Assembly: GCA_946221045.1 (NCBI GenBank)
Contig: CAMIIY010000030.1
Location: forward strand, 1 to 11,433
Reading direction: 5' to 3'
DNA: 11,433 nucleotides
From: an uncultured Oceanospirillaceae bacterium
GTDB lineage: Bacteria > Pseudomonadota > Gammaproteobacteria > Pseudomonadales > Balneatricaceae
This document shows, piece after piece, positions 5,275 through 11,433 of the stretch. A model generated the notes under the pieces. That model saw nothing but the letters and a program-made list of their open reading frames with translations, was not told the origin of the DNA and did not search any database. The number at the start of each line of letters is the position of its first letter. Positions within the stretch are counted from its first letter, which is position 1. A program made the translations under genes and the position numbers.

Positions 5275-7879
5275 TACGTTTGGTTTTACGCTGTTTGGCC
5301 TTTTTGCTTTTGCCTGCCACTTTGCCACTGTACTGAATCTGCTCCATCTCTGCAGACGAAAGGGTTTTCTTGCGGGTGGCTTTACCCGCAGTTTTTTTCA
5401 GCCCTTTCTGATTTTTCGCAGTTGATCCACCACCCAGCTCAGCGCTGTCTTTTTTTTTTCGCGGATTCAGTAATGCTTCACGCTGAGAACCCGGTTTCGC
5501 ATGCGTGGTCTTTTTCTCTTTTTTAGGTGGACGGTTCCCCCACTCATTGGCCGCACCCGCCAGCTTTTTACTGCTGCGGTCAGCGCCGGTCAGTTTACCT
5601 TCTGCGAGTAACTGCCGGGTGCTTTTCTTGCGAACCGCTGTGACTTCCACGAGCTCAAAGTCGATCTTGCGATCATCCAGATCCACCCGGATCACTTTCA
5701 CCTTGAGGCTGTCACCCAGCTTGAATACCTTGCGGGTGCGCTCGCCTATCAGGCGCTGCTTGGCCTGATCAAATACATAATAATCACCGGGCAGTGCGGA
5801 GATATGAATCAGACCTTCAACAAAAAGCTCATTCAGCTCAACAAACACACCAAAACCGGTGACGGCAGAAATAACACCCTCAAACTCATCCCCCACATGA
5901 TCCTGCATGTATTCACATTTCAGCCAGGCCACAACATCGCGGGTTGCCTCATCGGAGCGGCGCTCAGTCATGGAACAGTGCTCACCCAGTTGCAGCATCT
6001 GCTCCATGCTGTAATTACAGCGAAATGCAGGGTTTGCGGTAAACCCTTCAGGGCGTAACAGCGCACTGTCCTGCACATTGTTATGCAACGCACTGCGGAT
6101 CAGACGGTGCACAATCAAGTCAGGATAACGGCGGATGGGCGAGGTAAAGTGAGTATAAGCCGGATAGGCCAGACCAAAGTGGCCCTGATTATCAGGCGCA
6201 TACACCGCTTGCTGCATGGAACGCAGCATCATGGTCTGAATCAGGTGATGATCTGGCCGGTCGTTAATCTGTTCAGCCAGCTCCTGATAATGCTGTGGCT
6301 CCGGTTTTTCACCGCCGGACAGATTGAGGCCCAGCTCACCCAGATACGCCCGCAGGTTTTCCAGTTTCTGCGCTTTTGGTCCCTCGTGAACACGGTACAG
6401 CGCCGGCTGTTTCAGCTTAGCCAGAAAACGCGCCGTCGCGACATTGGCGCAGAGCATACATTCTTCAATCAGCTTGTGCGCATCATTACGGTGAACCGGA
6501 ACAATCTGCTCAATCTTGCGCTGATCACTGAACATAATACGGGTTTCAGTGGTTTCAAAATCGATGGCTCCGCGTGCTTCACGCGCCTCACGCAAAGCAA
6601 AATAAAGGCTGTACAGATCTTCAAGGTGCCCCACCAGCGGCGCATATTCGGCACGCAGTTGTGCCCCGGTTTCACTCTCTGGTTCCATCAGCATCTGCCC
6701 CACCTTGGTGTAGGTCAGGCGTGCATGGGAGCTGATCACTGCCTCATAAAACTGATAGCCTGAGAGATTACCCGAAGCGCTGATGGTCATCTCGCAGACC
6801 ATGGCCAACCGGTCCACCTGAGGGTTCAGGGAGCAGAGCCCATTAGACAGAAGCTCCGGCAGCATCGGCACCACAAATTCGGGGAAGTATGTGGAGTTGG
6901 CCCGGTTCGTGGCCTCATGATCCAGGGCACTGTCGGGTCTCACGTACCAGGACACATCGGCAATCGCGACCCAAAGCCGCCAGCCTCCACCGCGCTTTTT
7001 CTCGGCGTAGACCGCATCATCAAAATCTTTGGCGTCTTCGCCATCAATTGTCACCAGAGGTAGCTGACGAAGATCCACCCGGTTGAGCTTGGCACTCTCC
7101 TCTACTTCAGCACTGAGATCACCGATCTCCTGACGCACTGCATCGGGCCATTCATTCGGGATACCGTAATTATGAATAGCGACTGTGATCTCCATACCGG
7201 GTGCCATATGATCACCCAGCACCTCAACCACACGGGCCTGGGGTAACTGGCGCTTGCCCGGTTGCAGCGTGAGTTCTGCCACCACCAACTGACCATCCTT
7301 GTAGTTCAGAGGCTGATCAGGATTGGGGGAGATGATTATCTCCTGAGTGATGCGCTGATTCTCCGGGCGCAGGTAACCAAAGCCATTTTCACCCTGAAAA
7401 CGTCCCACCAGCTTATGGGTTTTGCGCTCAAGCACTTCAATGATTTTGGCTTCACGACGGCCTTTGGGATCGACGTGGATCTCCTGTGCCACCACCCGGT
7501 CACCATCAAATACCTGGCGCATCTGACGGGGGCTTAGCTTCAGATCGCTGCTACCATCATCCGGCTGAATAAAACCAAAACCATCACGGTGCCCGATAAC
7601 ACGTCCACGAATCAGGGACATTTTATTGACCAGCCCGAACTCATTATTGCGGTTACTGATGAGCTGACCATCGCGGCACATGGCACGCAAACGAAAGGAG
7701 ACTGCTTCCTGGCTGACGTCGGCATGAATACCAAGCTCATGGCAAAGCTGACCATGGCTGATCGGTTTGCCCCAGTCCTGCATAAAACGCAGGATATAGT
7801 CTCGGCTTGGTACAGGGTTGTCGTATTTTTCAGCTTCCAAAGAAGCCTGAGGGTCGTTTTCCTGCCAGTCTTTGCTCAT
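5267..7879 (-). CDS. rnr: Ribonuclease R (3'-5' exoribonuclease)
   Basis: RNase R is a processive hydrolytic 3'-5' exoribonuclease that degrades structured RNA, including rRNA fragments and mRNA with stable stems, and acts in trans-translation-linked decay and cold adaptation. This 870-residue protein has a winged-helix domain (about 20-85), two cold-shock domains (about 88-150 and 157-222), an RNB catalytic domain (about 270-600), an S1 domain (about 662-745) and a Lys/Arg-rich tail (about 750-870). The catalytic block VTIDGEDAKDFDDAV carries D279, D285, D287 and D288, matching E. coli D272, D278, D280 and D281. The E. coli protein is 813 residues; the extra length is mainly the basic tail. 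The N-terminus (EKYDNPVPSRDYIL) aligns with E. coli from its first residues, supporting the ATG at 7877-7879, although the only purine-rich upstream site (GAGG) is 15 bases away. The tail is crossed by an A10 tract. The usual downstream partner rlmB is absent here. Confidence 0.97.
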   Translation of the reverse strand: MSKDWQENDPQASLEAEKYDNPVPSRDYILRFMQDWGKPISHGQLCHELGIHADVSQEAVSFRLRAMCRDGQLISNRNNEFGLVNKMSLIRGRVIGHRDGFGFIQPDDGSSDLKLSPRQMRQVFDGDRVVAQEIHVDPKGRREAKIIEVLERKTHKLVGRFQGENGFGYLRPENQRITQEIIISPNPDQPLNYKDGQLVVAELTLQPGKRQLPQARVVEVLGDHMAPGMEITVAIHNYGIPNEWPDAVRQEIGDLSAEVEESAKLNRVDLRQLPLVTIDGEDAKDFDDAVYAEKKRGGGWRLWVAIADVSWYVRPDSALDHEATNRANSTYFPEFVVPMLPELLSNGLCSLNPQVDRLAMVCEMTISASGNLSGYQFYEAVISSHARLTYTKVGQMLMEPESETGAQLRAEYAPLVGHLEDLYSLYFALREAREARGAIDFETTETRIMFSDQRKIEQIVPVHRNDAHKLIEECMLCANVATARFLAKLKQPALYRVHEGPKAQKLENLRAYLGELGLNLSGGEKPEPQHYQELAEQINDRPDHHLIQTMMLRSMQQAVYAPDNQGHFGLAYPAYTHFTSPIRRYPDLIVHRLIRSALHNNVQDSALLRPEGFTANPAFRCNYSMEQMLQLGEHCSMTERRSDEATRDVVAWLKCEYMQDHVGDEFEGVISAVTGFGVFVELNELFVEGLIHISALPGDYYVFDQAKQRLIGERTRKVFKLGDSLKVKVIRVDLDDRKIDFELVEVTAVRKKSTRQLLAEGKLTGADRSSKKLAGAANEWGNRPPKKEKKTTHAKPGSQREALLNPRKKKDSAELGGGSTAKNQKGLKKTAGKATRKKTLSSAEMEQIQYSGKVAGKSKKAKQRKTKRTK

Positions 7880-7919
7880 AACGTGCGGTGTAAACCTCGC
7901 GCGGGACGGGCAAGCAGAA

Positions 7920-7984
7920 ATCCCTCGCCCTTTCTGTTTCAGTCACTTATCAATTGATGATAAGCCAATACCAGAGCGAGGGGT
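7920..7984 (-). promoter_or_regulatory. Structured leader upstream of rnr
   Basis: The 126-bp gap between nhaD and rnr contains nested inverted repeats. The outer arms are 7920-7928 and 7976-7984 (ATCCCTCGC with GCGAGGGGT, 9 bp including one wobble). The inner hairpin is CTTATCA (7946-7952), loop ATTGA, TGATAAG (7958-7964), a perfect 7 bp. Neither strand has a T run after the arms, so this is a poor intrinsic terminator. As part of the rnr leader it could be a stability or temperature-sensitive structure. I could not place a convincing sigma70 promoter in the gap; weak -35/-10 matches occur near 7990-8010. Confidence 0.4.
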
Positions 7985-8005
7985 AATTTAATTTACAGTA
8001 TTCCG

Positions 8006-9235
8006 TCAGAGCCGACTGAAGAACATGACTGTGACATAGCCCAGGGTGTAGGCCACCAGCAGCCAATGCACAAACCGCAGGTAAGTGATAAAGGTCAGCT
8101 GTTCCAGCTTGCTCAGTGCAATCACACCGGCAGCAGAGCCAATCACCAGAATTGATCCCCCCACACCGACGGCATAGGTCAGACCCAGCCAGTCGGCAGT
8201 GGACATTTCAATACCTGACTTCAGAATAGCCGCCGTCAACGGCACGTTATCCACCAATGCCGATAGAATACCCACCACAAAGTTAGCCATATACACCGGC
8301 ATATAACTGTACAACTGAGGCAGGTAATCCAGCACAGACAACTCTTTGAGCATGCCAACCAGCAGCAACACACCAAGGAAGAACAGCAGGGTGTCAAACT
8401 CTATCTCACGCACATACTCCAGCACGTTAGGTTTCTTCTCGCTGCGGTAGATCACACGGTGCACCATAAACATGACCGACAAACGAAACAGGAAAGTCAG
8501 GACCGGCGGTACCGAAAACGCCACGCTCATAAACAGGGTGCTCAAAATCGTCATCAGAAACAGAAGCGCGATAAATTTATCCCCGGTAGCAATCGGGCGC
8601 TTGAACTTCGGTAACTGAATCTCCTCATTAGTGCCCCACATCAGCAATAACGCCAATGTCAGTACCCCCATAACAGCGGGCCCCACCAGCAGGAACAAAT
8701 CAGTAATGCTGACCTTGCCTGCCAGGAAGATCATCAGCGTAGTGACATCACCGGTAATCAGAGAGACACCCCCGGAGTTCACCGCAAAAACAATCAGGGT
8801 GGCAAATTTCAGTACCGTTTTATTATCAAGCTTCAGTGAGGACAGCAGTGACAACATGATCAGTGAAGCGGTGATGTTATCAGCCAGAGATGAGAACATC
8901 AGGGCCAACAACGACATCAAAATCATCAACTTGCGTACCGTCAGCTTACCTGGCAACAAGCGATACACCAGCTGCGTAATCAGTCCCTGCTGGTTGAGGT
9001 AGGCCACAAAGGTCATTGCAGCCATGAGGAATAGCCAGAGGGTGGCAATATCCAGCAGGTTTTCATTCAACCCCTCTTTAATATGTTCGACACTCTGTTC
9101 CGGAAACACAAATGCCAGAATCCAAACCAGGGTACCAATAAACAGGGTCGACTTGGCTTTGTTGAGGTGGATAACATCCTCAAGCACAATCAACAGAAAC
9201 GCCAGCAGTATCAGACCCAGCAGCAGCGCATGCAT
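8006..9235 (-). CDS. nhaD: NhaD-type Na+/H+ antiporter (ArsB/NhaD superfamily)
   Basis: This 409-residue inner-membrane protein of about 10-12 hydrophobic segments is most like NhaD, which exports Na+ (and Li+) for H+ in salt and alkaline conditions. Visible family marks are an acidic pair E19-D20 in the first helix, SSLADNITASL (ADN 118-120), VNSGGVSLITGDVTTLMIFLAG in two parts (NSGG 153-156, GDVTTLMI 162-169), a second inverted-half VDNVPLTAAI (328-336), and a glycine-rich GVGGSILVIGSAAG stretch (357-370). The two DN motifs in discontinuous helices of both halves are typical of the ion-transporter fold. Characterised Vibrio NhaD is about 477 residues and has an extra N-terminal hydrophobic segment; this protein starts directly at the helix with the acidic pair. 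AGGAG (9242-9246) lies 6 bases before the ATG, so the start looks real. A more general SLC13-like permease is the alternative. Confidence 0.8.
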   Translation of the reverse strand: MHALLLGLILLAFLLIVLEDVIHLNKAKSTLFIGTLVWILAFVFPEQSVEHIKEGLNENLLDIATLWLFLMAAMTFVAYLNQQGLITQLVYRLLPGKLTVRKLMILMSLLALMFSSLADNITASLIMLSLLSSLKLDNKTVLKFATLIVFAVNSGGVSLITGDVTTLMIFLAGKVSITDLFLLVGPAVMGVLTLALLLMWGTNEEIQLPKFKRPIATGDKFIALLFLMTILSTLFMSVAFSVPPVLTFLFRLSVMFMVHRVIYRSEKKPNVLEYVREIEFDTLLFFLGVLLLVGMLKELSVLDYLPQLYSYMPVYMANFVVGILSALVDNVPLTAAILKSGIEMSTADWLGLTYAVGVGGSILVIGSAAGVIALSKLEQLTFITYLRFVHWLLVAYTLGYVTVMFFSRL

Positions 9236-9273
9236 CAGTAACTCCTATACAAAGCCGTAAAAAAAAGAGGGGT

Positions 9274-9302
9274 ATTATCGGTTTTTGACAACCCGGGGTC
9301 GA
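9274..9302 (-). promoter_or_regulatory. Candidate sigma70 promoter of nhaD
   Basis: On the minus strand TCGACC (9302-9297, 4 of 6 to TTGACA) and GATAAT (9279-9274, 5 of 6 to TATAAT) are separated by exactly 17 bp. Transcription would start near 9267, about 30 bases upstream of the nhaD ATG. The site lies downstream of the hairpin that follows secF, so nhaD is probably transcribed separately from secDF. Confidence 0.45.
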
Positions 9303-9359
9303 GCCAATCATATCCGACAGAAACTAATTAACGATTTTGGTGCTGTGCCGTTTGGCACT

Positions 9360-9395
9360 TTAGAAGGAGAAGCGGACAGGCCCGCCCGCTTCTCC
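9360..9395 (-). terminator. Hairpin terminator after secF
   Basis: Reading the minus strand out of secF, GGAGAAGCGG (9395-9386) and CCGCTTCTCC (9375-9366) form a perfect 10-bp GC-rich stem with a 10-base loop, 12 bases past the secF stop codon. The following TTCT is only a weak T tract, so termination may be partial. A smaller 5-bp hairpin (GTGCC/GGCAC, 9345-9358) follows directly. Confidence 0.6.
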
Positions 9396-9407
9396 GGGGC
9401 AGAACAA

Positions 9408-10328
9408 TCAGGGCAGCTCGTCGACCGCTTCTTCTTTCTCTTCCGGCGGCATCAGATCTTCTTTACAGATGCCCATCATCAGCAACACGTTGGCTGCAAC
9501 ATAGATAGAAGAGCAGGTACCGACCAGCACACCCACCAGCAATGCCATGGCAAAACCATGGATCATCTCGCCACCCACCAGCGCCAGCGTTACCAATACC
9601 AGCAAGGTGGTTAAAGAGGTCACCAGGGTACGGCCAAGAGTCTGACTCAGGGATGCATTCATGATTTCAACAGGTGATGCCTTGCGCATCATACGGAAAT
9701 TTTCACGAATACGGTCCGATACAACAATTGTATCGTTCAACGAGTAACCGATGACTGCCAGCACCGCCGCCAACACCGTCAGATCGAAGTCGAGCTGCAG
9801 AACCGAGAAAAAGCCCAGCACAAGCAACACGTCATGCACCAAGGCGGCAACCGCGCCCACTGAGAACTTAATCTGAAAGCGGAATGCCACGTATACCATG
9901 ATCATAAACAACGCCAGCAGCATGCCAAGGCCGCCCTGCTCACGCAGTTCTTCACCCACCTGAGCCCCTACGAACTCATTTCGGCGCAGCTCAAGCGCTT
10001 GATCCTGCCCGTCTTGCAGAGCAGACAACACCTTGTCACCCAGTTTGGGGTCATGATCCTGACCCAGACGGATCAGAATATCAGTCGGCGTGCCAAAGGT
10101 CTGAACCACAGCATCATCATAGCCGGAGGCCTTCAGTTGCCCCCTGATCTGATTCAGGTCCGGCGCTTTTTCATAGCCAATCTCCACCAGGCTACCGCCG
10201 GTGAAATCCAGACCAAACTTGAGCCCGTTGATCGCCAGTGAGGCAATAGAGATCACCAGCAACAACGCAGACAACGCTGTCGCCAGTTTGCGCAGACCCA
10301 TGAAGTTGTAAATCTTAGATGTAGACAT
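9408..10328 (-). CDS. secF: Protein translocase subunit SecF
   Basis: SecF pairs with SecD in the accessory membrane complex that uses the ion-motive force to help pull exported proteins through SecYEG at the periplasmic side. This complete 306-residue protein has TM1 (about 15-34), the family motif GLDFTGG (39-45), a periplasmic domain (about 46-130), and five more membrane segments in the C-terminal half (about 135-282). The conserved TM4 motif is IGYSLNDTIVVSDRIREN (193-210), whose D199 and R207 region is typical of RND-type SecF. The C-terminus is a short acidic tail (EEKEEAVDELP). The length is normal for the family. AGGAG (10334-10338), 5 bases before the ATG, overlaps the secD stop codon, and only 9 bases separate the two genes, so the pair is very likely co-transcribed and translationally coupled. 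Confidence 0.97.
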   Translation of the reverse strand: MSTSKIYNFMGLRKLATALSALLLVISIASLAINGLKFGLDFTGGSLVEIGYEKAPDLNQIRGQLKASGYDDAVVQTFGTPTDILIRLGQDHDPKLGDKVLSALQDGQDQALELRRNEFVGAQVGEELREQGGLGMLLALFMIMVYVAFRFQIKFSVGAVAALVHDVLLVLGFFSVLQLDFDLTVLAAVLAVIGYSLNDTIVVSDRIRENFRMMRKASPVEIMNASLSQTLGRTLVTSLTTLLVLVTLALVGGEMIHGFAMALLVGVLVGTCSSIYVAANVLLMMGICKEDLMPPEEKEEAVDELP

Positions 10329-10337
10329 AACAGCTCC

Positions 10338-11433
10338 TCAGATTGACAGCTTCTTGATCTGACGACCACCGTACACCAGATTCACCAGTGCCCGGGTCAC
10401 CAAAATGGCGGTAAACATCGACGTCAGGATACCTACAGACAGGGTAACCGCGAATCCTTTTACAGGACCGGTACCCATGGCAAACAGAATCACTGCGGCA
10501 ATCAGCGTGGTGATGTTGGCGTCAAAAATGGTAGTAAACGCGCGACCAAAACCGGCATTAATCGCCGACTGGGCCGGCAGACCGTTTTGCAGTTCCTCAC
10601 GTATCCGCGAGAAGATCAGCACGTTGGCATCCACCGCCATACCGACTGTCAGTACGATACCGGCAATACCCGGCAGGGTCAGTGTCGCCGACAGCATTGA
10701 CATCACCGCCACCAGCAGCACCAGATTCAGAGTCAGTGCGACATTTGCCAGCAAACCGAAGACCCGGTAGTACACCAGCATAAACAGCAGCACCAAAGCA
10801 AAGCCGATCTGTACCGACAGCAAGCCGGTTTCAATATTCTGCGCCCCCAGACTTGGACCGACAGTACGCTCCTCGACAAAGTAGATGGGGGCTGCCAGCG
10901 CACCGGCACGCAGCAACAGCGCCAGTTCAGAGGACTCACCCGCTCCATCCAGGCCGGTAATACGGAACGAACTGCCCAGCACTGACTGAATGGTCGCCAG
11001 GGAGATAATGCCTTTCTCCTGATAACGGATCTTTTCTGCTACCTGCTCACCGTCGACTGTTTTGTAGACCGTACGCTCTTTGTCTTCTACAAACAGCACC
11101 GCCATGCGGCGTTGCACCGCACCCTTGGTGGTGCGAGCCATCAGCTCACCGCCTTTGGAATCCAGCGTGATGTTAACCTGAGGCTGGCCGTTTTCATCAA
11201 AGGATGCCTGCGCATTGGCAACGTTATCACCTTTGATAATGATATCTTTTTCCAGCGTAGCCTTACGTTCCGGCTCATTCCGGAAGCTGTGAATTTCGTT
11301 GCGCGCGGCACTGGTGCCCGGCTTGGCTTCGAGTCTGAACTCCAGCGTTGCTGTTTTACCGATAATACGCTTAGCCGCCGCAGTATCCTGAATGCCTGGC
11401 AGCTGTACCACAATCCGGTTGCGGCCCTGACGC
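10338..11433 (-). CDS. secD: Protein translocase subunit SecD (3' part, runs off the right edge)
   Basis: This is the C-terminal about 364 residues of SecD, the partner of SecF in proton- (or sodium-) driven late steps of protein export. The frame is open through the window edge. Before the GTG at 11409-11411 it reads RQGRNRI, which continues into [16 protein letters not shown], the normal SecD family sequence, so that GTG is internal and not the start. Visible parts are the end of the periplasmic P1 region (including [20 protein letters not shown]), then VGPSLG and the six-segment membrane domain. The TM4 signature [17 protein letters not shown] contains the conserved Asp implicated in ion coupling. 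It ends at TGA (10338-10340), which overlaps the secF ribosome binding site. Full-length relatives are about 610-620 residues, so roughly 40% of the protein lies outside the window. Confidence 0.97.
   Translation of the reverse strand, partial: RQGRNRIVVQLPGIQDTAAAKRIIGKTATLEFRLEAKPGTSAARNEIHSFRNEPERKATLEKDIIIKGDNVANAQASFDENGQPQVNITLDSKGGELMARTTKGAVQRRMAVLFVEDKERTVYKTVDGEQVAEKIRYQEKGIISLATIQSVLGSSFRITGLDGAGESSELALLLRAGALAAPIYFVEERTVGPSLGAQNIETGLLSVQIGFALVLLFMLVYYRVFGLLANVALTLNLVLLVAVMSMLSATLTLPGIAGIVLTVGMAVDANVLIFSRIREELQNGLPAQSAINAGFGRAFTTIFDANITTLIAAVILFAMGTGPVKGFAVTLSVGILTSMFTAILVTRALVNLVYGGRQIKKLSI

Noticed and set aside
6083..6763. 226-residue plus-strand frame inside rnr
   Set aside because: It is antisense to the RNB catalytic domain of a clearly real gene. 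Its composition (Gln/His/Arg rich) is that of a complementary-strand shadow.
7589..7957. 122-residue plus-strand frame over the rnr start and leader
   Set aside because: It is antisense to the conserved winged-helix and cold-shock domains of rnr, with no family features of its own.
7880..8005. tRNA gene upstream of rnr
   Set aside because: A tRNA sits near rnr in some relatives, so I checked for one. The inverted repeats here do not form a cloverleaf and there is no T-arm consensus or CCA end.
10338..11411. Complete SecD-like protein beginning at the GTG at 11411
   Set aside because: Family sequence (RQGRNRI) continues upstream in the same frame to the window edge, so the gene is simply cut by the window.

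Overview
The window looks like a chromosomal segment of a free-living, probably marine or halotolerant gammaproteobacterium of the Pseudomonas/Oceanospirillum/Marinobacterium type. This rests on a FimX-like c-di-GMP protein next to serB (a pairing I recall from Pseudomonas), a SerB with tandem ACT domains, an NhaD-type sodium/proton antiporter and a secD-secF pair, all at mid GC content. Nearly all of it is core-type, intact coding sequence. I see no transposase, integrase, phage gene, CRISPR array, tRNA or rRNA.

Layout from left to right. Bases 1-502 are non-coding and hold two copies of a structured repeat about 70 bp long with a 176-bp period, a separate strong stem-loop, and then the AT-rich leader of the first gene. 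Bases 503-2638 (+) encode a FimX-like REC/PAS/GGDEF/EAL protein whose catalytic motifs are all altered. It converges, with a 6-bp gap, on serB (2645-3868, -), the last step of serine synthesis. serB diverges from a DedA-PAP2 fusion membrane protein (3967-5274, +) through a roughly 100-bp region where two TATAAT -10 elements face outward with overlapping promoter footprints. The fusion gene overlaps tail to tail by 8 bp with rnr (RNase R, 5267-7879, -). Upstream of rnr on the same strand lie nhaD (8006-9235), secF (9408-10328) and the 3' part of secD (10338 to the right edge). secD and secF are translationally close, secF is followed by a 10-bp GC-rich hairpin, and nhaD appears to have its own promoter.

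Functionally this is a set of neighbours rather than one pathway: twitching/c-di-GMP control, serine synthesis, membrane lipid and undecaprenyl-phosphate recycling, structured-RNA decay, sodium/pH homeostasis and Sec export. I found no convincing undescribed multi-gene system. The items most worth a second look are the repeat at the left end, the degenerate FimX-like receptor, an A10 tract in the basic tail of rnr, the structured rnr leader, the back-to-back serB promoters and the DedA-PAP2 fusion.
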